Shown here: positions 1 through 9,094 of the stretch, piece after piece
Layout: each line of letters opens with the position of its first letter
Numbering within the stretch: position 1 is the stretch's first letter
Assembly (NCBI RefSeq): GCF_900104305.1
Contig: NZ_FNJC01000001.1
Span: forward strand, 1,067,543-1,131,542
From: Filomicrobium insigne
GTDB taxonomy: Bacteria; Pseudomonadota; Alphaproteobacteria; Rhizobiales; Hyphomicrobiaceae
DNA: 64,000 bases
Reading direction: 5' to 3'
Position numbers and translations under genes: made by a program
The notes under the pieces: model-generated
The model's database searches: none
Seen by the model: only the letters and a program-made list of their open reading frames with translations
Told to the model about the DNA's origin: nothing

Positions 1-615
1 AGAACCAGTCTAGGGGCCGACGGCGCAAAGGTTAGCGTCCTGCGTTTGGCGCATGGCAAGGACCTACCTTTGCCGGCCTATCAATCTGAGGCTGCAGCAG
101 GGCTCGACCTCATCGCTGCGCTGGAGTGGGATCATCCCTTAACCCTCACCCCGGGCGCACGGGCACTCATTCCAACTGGACTCGTACTTGAGCTCCCCAT
201 CGGGTTCGAAGCCCAAGTGCGACCGCGGTCCGGGCTTGCGCTGAGGCACGGCGTTACCGTTCTCAACAGTCCCGGTACAATCGATGCGGACTATCGCGGC
301 GAAGTCAGCGTTCTTCTGGCCAACCTCAGTGGTGTTCCCTTTGAAATCCGGCGCGGCGAACGGATCGCGCAACTGGTTATCGCGCCGGTGACGCGTGTCG
401 AACTCGTTGAAGTCGCCGAGCTTACGGAGACGGAACGTGGAAGCGGCGGCTTCGGCTCTACTGGACGGGAAAGCGCCAGAGCAGAACCACCCAAAGCTGA
501 GAAGCCTGCGGCACCCAAGGCCAAAAAGGCTGCTACGCGCAAATCTCCCCCTAAAGCTGCCAAAGCTTCGCGATCTAAGTCGAAAACGAAGAAGGCCACC
601 GTCAATAAGGGCTGA
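1..615 (+). CDS. dut: dUTP diphosphatase with lysine-rich C-terminal tail (5' end outside window)
   Basis: Homotrimeric dUTPase, which hydrolyses dUTP to dUMP and pyrophosphate and keeps uracil out of DNA. The frame is open to base 1. The residues before the TTG at 46 (VSVLRL) match the conserved first strand of the family, so the true start is probably left of the window. All five dUTPase motifs are visible: AGLDLIA, PRSGLA, the substrate-binding [20 protein letters not shown], and the P-loop-like [10 protein letters not shown]. Bacterial enzymes normally end just after the last motif. Here about 45 further residues follow, almost all Lys, Ala, Pro, Ser and Thr, like a histone-H1/AlgP tail. 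The tail is in frame and shows no frameshift. The stop abuts an ATG at 616, but the cysK start is most likely at 727. Function is certain from the motifs; the role of the tail is unknown. Confidence 0.95.
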   Translation, partial: RTSLGADGAKVSVLRLAHGKDLPLPAYQSEAAAGLDLIAALEWDHPLTLTPGARALIPTGLVLELPIGFEAQVRPRSGLALRHGVTVLNSPGTIDADYRGEVSVLLANLSGVPFEIRRGERIAQLVIAPVTRVELVEVAELTETERGSGGFGSTGRESARAEPPKAEKPAAPKAKKAATRKSPPKAAKASRSKSKTKKATVNKG

Positions 616-726
616 ATGAAATCAAAGCCCTTTAGCAATTACAATATTGTTCCGGCCGCGCGAGGCTCGCTTCTTGGATGTGGTGGCCCTATCAAAGCGC
701 CAACGGCTGATCAGAGGACACAAACC

Positions 727-1740
727 ATGACAGACTCTCCGGATACGATTGCGGCTACGGCCAGCCAGAGTTGGGGACGGGGCCGCGTCTATGGGAACAT
801 ATCCGAGACGATCGGCCATACGCCTCTGGTTCGGCTTGGCAAAGTTATGGCGGCGGCGCGCTCGGTCGCCGACGTGCTCATGAAGCTGGAATTTTTCAAT
901 CCGCTGTCTTCGGTCAAGGATCGCATTGGCCTGGCGATGATCGACGCGTTGGAGGCTGACGGGCGCATCACCCCAGGGCGGAGCGTGCTCATCGAGCCGA
1001 CCTCTGGCAACACGGGTATTGCGCTGGCATTCATTGCAGCCGCGCGTGGATATCGCATCATTCTGATCATGCCGGAATCGATGTCGCTGGAGCGACGCAA
1101 GATCCTTGCCCATCTCGGCGCCGAACTTGTGCTGACGCCCGCGAGCGGGGGCATGGCTGCGGCGATCGAGAAGGCCAACGAATTAGCCAGTGCCATCCCT
1201 GGCGCTGTTATTCCCGCTCAGTTCGACAATCCGGCCAACCCGGCGATCCACGCCAAAACAACGGCAGAAGAAATCTGGTCGGATACAGGTGGCAACGTCG
1301 ATGCGCTGGTGATCGGAGTTGGGACCGGAGGCACTCTGACGGGCTGCGGCCGCGTCCTCAAAGCGCGCAAGCCGGACCTGAAGGTAATTGCGGTCGAGCC
1401 GTCGGCTAGCCCCATCTTGTCCAAAGGGGAAAAGGGGCCGCACAAAATTCAGGGCATTGGCGCTGGCTTTATCCCTTCTATTCTCGATCGCTCGCTGATC
1501 GATGAAGTCATTACCGTACCGGACGACATGGCCTTTGAAGCCGCCCGTATGCTTGCGCGGATCGAGGGTATTCCGGGTGGGATTTCGACGGGCGCCAATC
1601 TGGCGGCAGCACTCACCGTCGCTGGACGCTCATCCATGTCGGGAAAGACGATCGTGACCTTCGCACCTTCAAGTGCTGAGCGTTACCTGTCGAGCGATCT
1701 GTTCGCGCAAACTGCTGAAGGAGCTGCCACAAGCGGTTGA
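727..1740 (+). CDS. cysK: Cysteine synthase A (O-acetylserine sulfhydrylase)
   Basis: PLP enzyme that makes L-cysteine from O-acetylserine and sulfide in the cytoplasm. The start at 727 gives 337 residues, near the family length, and has AGAGGA about 10 bases upstream. The frame could extend back to an ATG at 616, but that adds 37 residues with no family resemblance. The Schiff-base lysine is Lys64 in NPLSSVKDR. The asparagine loop TSGNTGIAL, the phosphate-binding GVGTGGTLTG and the C-terminal PSSAERYLS are all present. It lies just downstream of dut and converges with pyrE, with 23 bases between the two stop codons. CysK and CysM are hard to separate without alignment; the PSSAERYLS ending favours CysK. 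Confidence 0.94.
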   Translation: MTDSPDTIAATASQSWGRGRVYGNISETIGHTPLVRLGKVMAAARSVADVLMKLEFFNPLSSVKDRIGLAMIDALEADGRITPGRSVLIEPTSGNTGIALAFIAAARGYRIILIMPESMSLERRKILAHLGAELVLTPASGGMAAAIEKANELASAIPGAVIPAQFDNPANPAIHAKTTAEEIWSDTGGNVDALVIGVGTGGTLTGCGRVLKARKPDLKVIAVEPSASPILSKGEKGPHKIQGIGAGFIPSILDRSLIDEVITVPDDMAFEAARMLARIEGIPGGISTGANLAAALTVAGRSSMSGKTIVTFAPSSAERYLSSDLFAQTAEGAATSG

Positions 1741-1763
1741 GACAGCTTCGCCGGGTCGACGGC

Positions 1764-2336
1764 TTAAGAAGATGGCGCTTCTTTCAAGAACTCGGCGGAC
1801 GTGAAAAGTGATGCGAAGGGGATGGTTGCGTCGCGATAAAGCTCCGTCGCGCCTGACTGGCGATCCAGGATCGAGATCACTAAGGAAATCTCGGCTCCAA
1901 CCTCGCGCAGCGCTTCGATCGCTGACATCGCAGAGCCGCCCGTTGTCGTTACGTCCTCGACCACAACGACGCGCTTACCGCTGATGTCGCTTACGCCTTC
2001 GATGCGTTGACGCGTGCCATGTCCCTTCACAGCCTTGCGCACGAAAAACCCCGGAATAGGTCGCCCCTGAAGACCACTTACCAATGCCAAGGGGCCGATC
2101 AACGGCACTGCGCCCATTTCAAGCCCGCCGATATAGTCCACCTCAACATCTTTCAGGCGATCCAAAATTAACTCGGACAGTGCCTTCGCGCCTTCGGGAT
2201 CGAGCATCGTCGGCTTCATGTTGAAGTAGTGGTCGCTTTTGGCACCCGACGCCAACGTGATCTCGCCCCGGACGAACGACTTCTTCTTGATAATTTCGAA
2301 TGCGCGCGCGCGGGCGGCGGCGAGATCAGACGTCAT
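1764..2336 (-). CDS. pyrE: Orotate phosphoribosyltransferase
   Basis: Transfers phosphoribose from PRPP to orotate, giving OMP in UMP synthesis. The 190-residue protein carries the PRPP-binding signature [13 protein letters not shown] followed by a helix beginning [13 protein letters not shown], and a flexible-loop region with [11 protein letters not shown]. The ATG at 2336 is chosen over a TTG two codons upstream. It is 23 bases downstream of the olsB stop, so the two leftward genes may be co-transcribed. Length is slightly short of the E. coli enzyme but usual for alphaproteobacteria. Confidence 0.95.
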   Translation of the reverse strand: MTSDLAAARARAFEIIKKKSFVRGEITLASGAKSDHYFNMKPTMLDPEGAKALSELILDRLKDVEVDYIGGLEMGAVPLIGPLALVSGLQGRPIPGFFVRKAVKGHGTRQRIEGVSDISGKRVVVVEDVTTTGGSAMSAIEALREVGAEISLVISILDRQSGATELYRDATIPFASLFTSAEFLKEAPSS

Positions 2337-2359
2337 GAACAATTACCTTGATGGCTCCC

Positions 2360-3286
2360 TTATGCGTCGACGGCAATGCGACTGCGGACTTCTTCCGGCG
2401 CACCGAAGTGCTCAAAATAACGCGGATCGATATTCTCGACGGGCAAGACGATAAGCACGTCAGTCGTGCCAAACTGATGGTCTATGACCGCACCGTCGCC
2501 AACGGTCGCGCCTAAGCGGAGGTAGCCCTTGATCAAAGGCGGGAGCGCCTTCAGCGCAGCTTTGGCATCGATCTTCTCGATTGGGATACGGTCCATAGGC
2601 ACGTGCAGATGATCGTGGGCACGACACCGCCATTCGGGCGACGCGAGAGCATGATGATGAAGGAAGCTCAGGGCCATCGCATGCGCATCCGGATCCGTAC
2701 CGGCGAAGCTCGCGCAGCCAATCATTACGTCGACCTTGTGCTCGCGCACGTAGGTCCAGAGACCATGCCAGAGCAGCTCAACTGTGCGCTTGTTGCGATA
2801 AGGCTTGAGAACGCAGGACCGACCAAGTTCCATGAACTTGTAGTTCGAACGCCGCGCCTCGACCAGTGGTGCAATGTCGTATTCGCTCTGCGTATAGAAC
2901 CCTTGCGCGCGCTCTGCCTGCTCCTGTCGAAGAACGCGATATGTGCCGACGACTTCGGGACGGCGGCCTGACGTCCAACCATGCCCGCCCGCGGGTTTGG
3001 CATCGACATCCACCACAAGCAAGTGATCGCAGATGGCATCATAGTCATCCTCATCGCGACGGCGCATCTGGCTCAGCAGACTTGGGACGGCTGACATCTC
3101 TTCGTAGAACACACGATAGCGTAGGTTTTGGGCGCGGCGCAGATCCGCGCGCGATTGTGCAAGGCGCACCTCAAGAGAGCCGACGCGGCCATAAATGCGC
3201 GGAATCTGACGACGAGGCATAAGGAACGCGGCGGATCGGCCTGCGTCAAATGCCCTGCGTATCGGAGCCTTTTTCGTCTCCATCAT
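2360..3286 (-). CDS. olsB: OlsB-type ornithine N-alpha-acyltransferase (GNAT-like)
   Basis: Likely the 3-hydroxyacyl-ACP:ornithine acyltransferase that makes lyso-ornithine lipid, the first step of ornithine membrane lipids. The signs are the N-terminal GRVGSLEVRLAQSRADLRRAQ, the RYRVFYEEMSA segment, VVGTYRVLRQ and FMELGRSCVLKPYR, which belong to the hemolysin/OlsB acyltransferase family. An in-frame ATG exists at 3316, but AGGGGAG lies 11 bases before the ATG ATG pair at 3286/3283, which favours the shorter 308-residue form. No olsA lies beside it; in rhizobia olsA and olsB may be separate. A related GNAT substrate cannot be excluded. Confidence 0.8.
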   Translation of the reverse strand: MMETKKAPIRRAFDAGRSAAFLMPRRQIPRIYGRVGSLEVRLAQSRADLRRAQNLRYRVFYEEMSAVPSLLSQMRRRDEDDYDAICDHLLVVDVDAKPAGGHGWTSGRRPEVVGTYRVLRQEQAERAQGFYTQSEYDIAPLVEARRSNYKFMELGRSCVLKPYRNKRTVELLWHGLWTYVREHKVDVMIGCASFAGTDPDAHAMALSFLHHHALASPEWRCRAHDHLHVPMDRIPIEKIDAKAALKALPPLIKGYLRLGATVGDGAVIDHQFGTTDVLIVLPVENIDPRYFEHFGAPEEVRSRIAVDA

Positions 3287-3633
3287 AGAGCGACTGTCTC
3301 CCCTCACCCGGATCATCCCGGGCCGGTCGCTTAAGACGGACCGGTATCGTCATTCTCGTTCGACGGCCATCGCCCCAGGCCATCGGACCACCCTGTTCTT
3401 AATCATACGCTGGAAACGGCTAGATTCGGTAGTCTGTCGTGTCTTGCGAACACGCTACTTGTGCACCGAAAACTCTGTAGGCCTAGAGCGACTTAGCTCG
3501 CCTTACGCCGTTCATTCCATACAACGATATTCCACCCCTCTCGCCGCTTTTACGGCCAGAATGCACCGTTGTAACTAAAATTGTGGGGATGAGGTAGCGG
3601 CTGTCAACCGCCCGAAGATGTGGGGTGCTTGCC
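3287..3633. other. Intergenic region between hybrid kinase and olsB
   Basis: About 350 bases without a convincing gene. It holds the leader of olsB and the 3' flank of the hybrid kinase gene. The only clear structure is an inverted repeat at 3323-3344 (CCGGTC, 10-base spacer, GACCGG) about 40 bases upstream of the olsB start. Small frames here lack ribosome binding sites and protein-like composition. Confidence 0.6.
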
Positions 3634-6069
3634 CTATTTGCCGGCGAGCCGAACCGATTCGTTCCGTCCGGCTTCATGCCAGTCGTCAAGCACACGCTGA
3701 AGCGTACCGATCAATGCATCGGGCTCAAATGGCTTGGCCAAATAGTCGTCGAAACCAGCCTCCAGACATCTCCGGCGATCTTCCGTGAAGGCGTGAGCCG
3801 TCAACGCAATTATGGGAGGGCTGCGTAAATTCGTGTTGCCCGCTGCCCCCGAAAACAGGGCGTGGATGCGGCTGGTCGCTTCATCGCCGTCCATGCCGGG
3901 CATAAAGAGATCCATCAAGATAACATCGGGGACCGCAGTATTCGCGGCCAGCGCGTCGGCGATATATTCAACTGCCTTCGCGCCATCGGATACGCTCGCA
4001 ACCTCAAATCCGGCCTTCTCAAGTACGCGCGTGGCGACAAGTTGATTGATTTCGTTGTCTTCTGCGAGAAGCACAAACGGTGGGCTATCGACGGCCGCTT
4101 TCCCCTTCTCACGTTCACGGGATTGGTCCGAATTTGGATGATCGTGCGTTTGCTCGATAACCGACAAATTCTGATCCCATCCGGCCCCCGGCGTCACAAG
4201 TTGCCGAAGGACCGCTTCCGGGCGCACAGGCCGGATCAGATACGCATCGAAACCGACGTTGCGGTAGTTCGCAAAATCTGAACGGCTCATGGCATCGATA
4301 AGGACGAGCCCTTTCGCGTCGGCAGCACATTCGCGCGCTGTAGTAAGGATTTTTGCTGCATGCTCGGGTACGCGGTTCGCGTCAACGACAACGCGCGTAA
4401 ATGGTGCATTCGCCGACTGGGCAGATCTGATCGCGTCGCATGCTTCGTCGAAATCGCTCTCCAAAACTGAGACACTGTAATAGCGCAGGAGATTGGCGAG
4501 CGCGCCGCGCTCCAACCTTTTATCGAAAGCGAGGAGCACTTTCCCCTCGTAACTCGTGACAGATTTAGCGGAAGCCCACGTGCGCTGCGTTTTCATCGTG
4601 GAAACCGGAAGGGACAGGTCCACGATAAAGCTCGTTCCGTAGCCCGGTGCCGTTTCCACGCGGATATCACCGCCCATCGCTCTTGCGAGGCGCTTTGAAA
4701 TTGCCAATCCAAGACCTGTTCCGCCGCTTCCGCGCTGACGCGCGGCATCAGCCTGCTCGAATTCCTGGAACAAAGCCGCAAGGTCTCGCGGCGACAGGCC
4801 AATGCCGGTATCGCGAACTTCTATGCTGAAGCTAAAACTGGGCGTTGCCTCCGACGGTGGCGCGGACGGCTCAGGGCCTCGCTTCACAACCGAAATGATC
4901 ACGCCGCCCGTGTCGGTGAATTTGACGGCATTCGAAATCAGATTGAGCAGAATCTGCCGAATGCGGATCTCATCGCCAATGACATCACCTGCCAGGTCCG
5001 GGTCCATGGTCCAGGCGAGTTCGATATTCTTTTCGAATGCTCGCGGCGCCATCAGCTCGACGCTGCTCTGAACGCAATCAGCAAGATTGAAGGGACTCTT
5101 GTCGATCACCAGTTTGCCGGCTTCGATCTTCGAAAAGTCGAGGATCTCATCGATCAGCGCCATAAGCGTGCGCGCAGACCGACTGATTGCGGCCGTGTAA
5201 GTGCGCTGCTCAGGTGTTTGTTCCGTGTCCGAGAGGAGGTTTGCCATGCCGAGTATACCGTTCATCGGCGTTCGGATTTCATGGCTCATGGCTGCGAGGA
5301 AGCGTGATTTTGCCCGGTTGGCAGCCTCTGCCTGGTCGCGTGCCTCGTAGAGCTCCTCGGCCGTCTTGCGCTCCTCGGTTACGTCGCGCCCCACCAACTG
5401 AACTTCGCGCACACCCGACTCGTCAGGGGGAAGTTCGTGGCGTTCCCACGCGATCCAGCGTGGGCCTTCGAGGGTTGCGAGACATTGCATCAGGTGCGGA
5501 GTGCGACCGTCAGTCGAGGTGGCGGAATCGGTTTCCAATACCGTTGGCGTAAAGACCTTACCGAATGCATCTCTGGGCTCGAGTCCGAAAAGCCGAAAGA
5601 AGGATTTGTTGGCGAAGGTCAAGCGCTCCTCGGCATCCCGACGCAGGATGATATCGTCCTGGGCATCAAGGAGATCCCGATAGCGCGCGTGATTTTCCGA
5701 CAGTTCCCAGCGCAGATCGTACATGCGCTCGATGTTGTTCAGCGGATCATCCAGAGGATGTTCGGCCTGGGCGCTGCGATCCACGGCGGGTTCTGCTCGC
5801 CCACGAAGCAAAAGCATCAGAGCGATCAGGCTTGCGCCCAACATGATCAGAATTTGATAATCTGTAAAAACGGCGGGTGCGAGCACGGCGCCAGCAAGCA
5901 TAAGCGCAAGGCCGAGAACATTAACATATCGGTCGTACCGGCTAAGGAATTGGACAATCTCGGTTGGCTTGCGCCTCGTCTGCCCGCCAGGTGTTTGCCT
6001 GCGCGCCAGCGGATCGAGCACATTCAGCTCAACCCAATTCCGAAGTTCCTCCAGTCCCCACCGCTTCAC
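3634..6069 (-). CDS. Membrane-bound PAS hybrid sensor histidine kinase with two receiver domains
   Basis: An 811-residue sensor. Two transmembrane helices lie at about 50-68 and 70-90 with almost no periplasmic loop, so the signal is probably sensed in the membrane or cytoplasm. A PAS domain covers about 125-230. The dimerisation domain has the phospho-accepting His263 in AAMSHEIRTPMNG. The ATPase domain shows the N box (NLISNAVKF), the G1 box (DTGIGLS) and the G2 box (GGTGLGLAISKRL). A first receiver-like domain at about 510-620 lacks the normal acidic pair and looks degenerate. The second, at about 680-800, is intact (LLAEDN, VILMDLFMPGMDG, LTAHAF, AKPF). No output regulator or histidine phosphotransferase gene is adjacent. 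The domain order resembles alphaproteobacterial cell-cycle or stress hybrid kinases, but I cannot assign it to a named one. Confidence 0.9.
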   Translation of the reverse strand: MKRWGLEELRNWVELNVLDPLARRQTPGGQTRRKPTEIVQFLSRYDRYVNVLGLALMLAGAVLAPAVFTDYQILIMLGASLIALMLLLRGRAEPAVDRSAQAEHPLDDPLNNIERMYDLRWELSENHARYRDLLDAQDDIILRRDAEERLTFANKSFFRLFGLEPRDAFGKVFTPTVLETDSATSTDGRTPHLMQCLATLEGPRWIAWERHELPPDESGVREVQLVGRDVTEERKTAEELYEARDQAEAANRAKSRFLAAMSHEIRTPMNGILGMANLLSDTEQTPEQRTYTAAISRSARTLMALIDEILDFSKIEAGKLVIDKSPFNLADCVQSSVELMAPRAFEKNIELAWTMDPDLAGDVIGDEIRIRQILLNLISNAVKFTDTGGVIISVVKRGPEPSAPPSEATPSFSFSIEVRDTGIGLSPRDLAALFQEFEQADAARQRGSGGTGLGLAISKRLARAMGGDIRVETAPGYGTSFIVDLSLPVSTMKTQRTWASAKSVTSYEGKVLLAFDKRLERGALANLLRYYSVSVLESDFDEACDAIRSAQSANAPFTRVVVDANRVPEHAAKILTTARECAADAKGLVLIDAMSRSDFANYRNVGFDAYLIRPVRPEAVLRQLVTPGAGWDQNLSVIEQTHDHPNSDQSREREKGKAAVDSPPFVLLAEDNEINQLVATRVLEKAGFEVASVSDGAKAVEYIADALAANTAVPDVILMDLFMPGMDGDEATSRIHALFSGAAGNTNLRSPPIIALTAHAFTEDRRRCLEAGFDDYLAKPFEPDALIGTLQRVLDDWHEAGRNESVRLAGK

Positions 6070-6230
6070 GTCTCATGCCTTACGCAACACACACACGCTG
6101 CGGACAGACAATCATATCGTGTTCAATAAAATCTGAAGCACTATGGTTAACGGTTTAATTCCGGGCACTTTGTTCCCGCATCCCTGCGGTCAGCGGAATT
6201 CAAACCAAGAGCTTTTGGGGCCCTTGAGGG

Positions 6231-6461
6231 TCACTCGTCATCCAGATGACGCGCTGCTTCGAGCGTCATCAGTGGAATTCCGCTCTTAATGGGAAAAGCC
6301 AGTTTTGCGGCCTTACTCACCAGCTCGTGACGCTTCGGGTCATAAACGAGGGGCTTTTTGGTCAGCGGACACACGAGAAGCTCTAGCAGCTTCGGATCGG
6401 GGATTTCTGCCTCCGAAGCCGGTTTATCCTGCCGATTGCTCTCGCCTTTCACGTCTGTCAT
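6231..6461 (-). CDS. Trm112 family protein
   Basis: A 76-residue protein of the Trm112/YcaR (UPF0434) family, recognised by LLELLVCPLTKKPLVYD, a middle SKAAKLAFPIKSGIPLM and an acidic end. Eukaryotic and archaeal Trm112 activates methyltransferases; the bacterial role is not settled. Only one cysteine of the zinc knuckle remains, as is common in alphaproteobacteria. The ATG at 6461 is preferred to a GTG eight codons upstream. It is 29 bases downstream of the Lon-domain gene on the same strand and probably shares its transcript. Confidence 0.85.
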   Translation of the reverse strand: MTDVKGESNRQDKPASEAEIPDPKLLELLVCPLTKKPLVYDPKRHELVSKAAKLAFPIKSGIPLMTLEAARHLDDE

Positions 6462-6490
6462 GGCGGGCTCAGTCCTCAAGGACACTTAAC

Positions 6491-7165
6491 TTACTGTAGG
6501 GTACCGCCGTCTGCGCCGCCAGAAGCGAGCTCCATTTCCGCTAAGGCAACCAGCACATCAGCGCGCGACTTCAAATCGGCGGCCTCAAGAAGTGCTTGCT
6601 TCTCCTCTGGGCCATAGGGGCTCATGACGGATAGAGCATTGATCAACACTTCGTTGGACGCGCGCAAGATAGCACTCCAATCAGCTTTAAGGCTGTTGGC
6701 ATCCAAATAACTACGGAGAACGCGGAGAAGGTTTTCGCGATCAACCTCCTCTTCTCCAAGGCCAGCCTGGAAGTCATCAGCGTATCGGTTGTAGTTGACC
6801 TGCATGATCCGGTACGGCGTATCCGAATGCACTTCGTTTTCCACATCGAAGCGCGCCACACCGGTCAACGTGATGACGTAGCGGCCATCGTCAAGCTCTT
6901 GGTACGTGGTTATCCGGCCTACGCAGCCAACCGCACGCAGATCGCAGCTTTTGTCGGAAGGGCTCTCCTCTTCCTGCACGCCGCCATCCGGTTGAATGAT
7001 CCCGATAACGCGGTTTCCACTCATGGCGGCTTCGACCATGGCGAGATAGCGCGGTTCAAAGACATTCAATGGGAGCGTTGCGCGGGGCAGCAGAATAGCT
7101 CCACGCAGCGGGAAAACCGGAATCTGCGGCGGCAGATCTGCAGGCCGTCGATACAGGTCGGTCAT
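6491..7165 (-). CDS. LON peptidase substrate-binding domain protein
   Basis: Stand-alone homologue of the N-terminal substrate-binding domain of Lon protease, without the AAA or peptidase parts. It begins IPVFPLRGAILLPRATLPLNVFEPRYLAM and continues with GCVGRITTYQELDDGRYVITLTGVARF, both typical of this family. The ATG at 7165 gives 224 residues; a TTG at 7222 would add 19 unrelated residues. It sits between the thioredoxin-TPR gene and the Trm112 gene, all leftward, an arrangement often seen in alphaproteobacteria. The biochemical role is unknown; protein quality control is a reasonable inference from the neighbours. Confidence 0.88.
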   Translation of the reverse strand: MTDLYRRPADLPPQIPVFPLRGAILLPRATLPLNVFEPRYLAMVEAAMSGNRVIGIIQPDGGVQEEESPSDKSCDLRAVGCVGRITTYQELDDGRYVITLTGVARFDVENEVHSDTPYRIMQVNYNRYADDFQAGLGEEEVDRENLLRVLRSYLDANSLKADWSAILRASNEVLINALSVMSPYGPEEKQALLEAADLKSRADVLVALAEMELASGGADGGTLQ

Positions 7166-7222
7166 TGCCAAGGGCGGTATCCTTGTGATTGGCGATGCGA
7201 CGCACGCTTCGCGGCAGGCCAA

Positions 7223-8140
7223 TTATGAGAACAACAGTGAAGACAAACGACGCCGACCCGCCATTGTCGCAGGGTCTTTAGGGCCCCAAGCCTCGAAAAA
7301 CTCAACGAGCTGCTTGCGGGCCGCGTCTTCGTTCCAGCCGCGGTTGCGTGCGATGATTTCAAGTAAATGATCGACTGCAGCCGTCTTGTCGCCCGAAGCG
7401 GCCAAGGCGACAGCTAGGTCGAATCGCGCCTCATGATCCGTGGGGTCGCTGGCGACGCGGGCTTCCAGCTCTGCGGGCGGGCCGGAGCTTCCCGCCTTCT
7501 TGACCAGCGCTAATGCTGCAAGAACGGATTGCACGGCAGGGTCTTCGCGTTGATCAGGCGGCACAAGTTCAATGGTCTGTTCCGCGCGGGTGCTGTCACC
7601 GCTTTTCAAATAGCATTGAGAGAGACCTGCAAGCGCGGGCGCATTATGTTGATCCGCACGAAGAATTTCAGCATAGATTCCGGCCGCCCCTTGCAGATCC
7701 CCTGCATCGAAGGCCTGCTGCGCAGCTTCCAAAACAGCGGCAACATCGTCTTCGGCTTCGTCTGTAAGCAGGCGGTCAACGAATGCGCGCACCGTGCTTT
7801 CCGGCTGCACACCCATGAAACCATCAAGGGGGCGGCCATCGCGGAATGCATAAACGGTTGGCAGGGACTGGATGCGCAGCTGTCCGGCAAGGGCCGCGTT
7901 CTCATCCGTATTGACTTTTACCAGGCGCACCTTGCCGCCGTAGCTGCGCACGACCTTTTCCAGCACCGGTGCAAGCTGCTTACAAGGTCCGCACCACGGA
8001 GCCCAGAAATCGACAATCACAGGCACGTGCTGCGAGGCTTCGATAACGTCCTTGCCGAATTGGGCGGTCGTGGTGTCCATCACGACATCGGCCGCGTTCG
8101 TAGGATCGCCTGCCGCGTCTTTGCCCGAACCGAATAGCAT
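7223..8140 (-). CDS. cnoX: Thioredoxin-TPR protein, CnoX/YbbN type
   Basis: A 305-residue fusion of an N-terminal thioredoxin fold with C-terminal TPR-like helices. The start at 8140 follows a good AGGAG. Cys50 and Cys53 form an intact WAPWCGPCK active site, so it may be redox-active. This is unlike E. coli CnoX, which has an altered motif and acts as a chaperedoxin handing substrates to GroEL and DnaK. The helical part from about 135 has repeated AL-rich units (QQAFDAGDLQGAAGIYAEIL, LAALALVKKAG). It is followed after 57 bases by the Lon-domain protein, consistent with a small proteostasis operon. Confidence 0.9.
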   Translation of the reverse strand: MLFGSGKDAAGDPTNAADVVMDTTTAQFGKDVIEASQHVPVIVDFWAPWCGPCKQLAPVLEKVVRSYGGKVRLVKVNTDENAALAGQLRIQSLPTVYAFRDGRPLDGFMGVQPESTVRAFVDRLLTDEAEDDVAAVLEAAQQAFDAGDLQGAAGIYAEILRADQHNAPALAGLSQCYLKSGDSTRAEQTIELVPPDQREDPAVQSVLAALALVKKAGSSGPPAELEARVASDPTDHEARFDLAVALAASGDKTAAVDHLLEIIARNRGWNEDAARKQLVEFFEAWGPKDPATMAGRRRLSSLLFS

Positions 8141-8236
8141 TGTTGTGTTCTCCTTTGGACCGATCACCCAGATCGGCCAATATTCATTCATCCCCGGAAG
8201 CGACGGGATGAACGGAAATCCCGTGTAAAATTCAGT

Positions 8237-8761
8237 CTACTCAACAGTAGACGTCAGATCCGTGACGCTTGGCGTATGTCCGCATGCGCGAATGAACCGC
8301 AAAAGGTCCTCTCGCGCAATGCTTGTTGTCGCTGTGTTCTCCAACGGATGACAATTGATCGTATCGAATTCCATGAGCGCCTGATCGATTACAACGCTGA
8401 CGCGCCCCGTTGGATCATTAATCAAAGCAAATGCCGTAACCGAGCCCGGGGACACGCCCAGAACAGTCTTCATGAGGTCGGCCTTGCCAAAACTGAAGCG
8501 GGCCGCACCCAGACGCTTATGCAACGACTTGAGGTCAATACCAGTTTGCGCATGGGCAATTATCAAGAACAATCGTCCCTTGGCGTCTTTAAGAAACAAA
8601 TTCTTAGTATGGCCACCAGCGATGTCGCGCTCCAACGCCTCACTTTCAGCAACGGTGAAGACGGCTGGGTGTTCGATCGTCTGGACGCGAATATCGAGTT
8701 CAGCCAACCGATTGAATAACTCTTGGCGGGTGGCGGGCGGGCTCGCAGCGTCAATAGTCAT
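8237..8761 (-). CDS. Prolyl-tRNA deacylase (ProX/YbaK family)
   Basis: A 174-residue stand-alone editing domain that removes wrongly attached Ala (or Cys) from tRNA-Pro. Family features are HPAVFTVAES, the GGHTKNLFLKD loop with the conserved lysine, LGVSPGSVTAFALIND, and the final CHPLENTATTSIAREDLLRFI. The ATG at 8761 is used; a longer frame to 8824 has no family resemblance. It runs in the same direction as cnoX but 96 bases upstream of it, so joint transcription is possible but not evident. Confidence 0.88.
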   Translation of the reverse strand: MTIDAASPPATRQELFNRLAELDIRVQTIEHPAVFTVAESEALERDIAGGHTKNLFLKDAKGRLFLIIAHAQTGIDLKSLHKRLGAARFSFGKADLMKTVLGVSPGSVTAFALINDPTGRVSVVIDQALMEFDTINCHPLENTATTSIAREDLLRFIRACGHTPSVTDLTSTVE

Positions 8762-8898
8762 GGTGGGGCAGGGTTTCCGTTCCAAGCGTGTGTCTAAGGG
8801 CGTAAAAACGGGACGAAGGCCCACGTTATCCGCCTATCGATATGGACGCGCGCAGACACTATTGCAATCGTTCGGCACTTGCGTCATAAGACGGGGCT

Positions 8899-8918
8899 CG
8901 CACCGATCACTCGGTGCG
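8899..8918. repeat. Perfect hairpin just before tRNA-Gly
   Basis: An 8-base-pair perfect inverted repeat (CGCACCGA, loop TCAC, TCGGTGCG) that ends 12 bases before the tRNA-Gly gene. It has no T-run. It could be an operator, the end of an upstream transcript, or a 5' leader structure processed from the tRNA precursor. Confidence 0.5.
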
Positions 8919-8930
8919 TGGCCCAGGATT

Positions 8931-9005
8931 GCGGATGTAGCTCAGGGGTAGAGCATCACCTTGCCAAGGTGAGGGTCGCGCGTTCGAATCGCGTCATCCG
9001 CTCCA
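8931..9005 (+). tRNA. tRNA-Gly (GCC)
   Basis: A full cloverleaf of 75 bases. The acceptor arm GCGGATG pairs with CATCCGC, the D-arm is GCTC/GAGC, the anticodon arm is TCACC-TTGCCAA-GGTGA with anticodon GCC, the T-arm is GCGCG-TTCGAAT-CGCGT, and the discriminator T is followed by an encoded CCA. Confidence 0.97.
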
Positions 9006-9094
9006 ATTTCTCTCATTAGATTCAAATATATATATTGCCTCTATGCGGCAGTGGCTGCGCGCGACGATCGCGCCTTGCCTCTCCATGATTTATT

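Noticed and set aside
616-726. In-frame N-terminal extension of cysK from an ATG touching the dut stop
   Set aside because: The 37 extra residues do not resemble the family, and the ATG at 727 has a better ribosome site and gives normal length.
5437-6129. Long plus-strand frame opposite the hybrid kinase
   Set aside because: Lies wholly antisense to a clear kinase gene and has no protein-like features.
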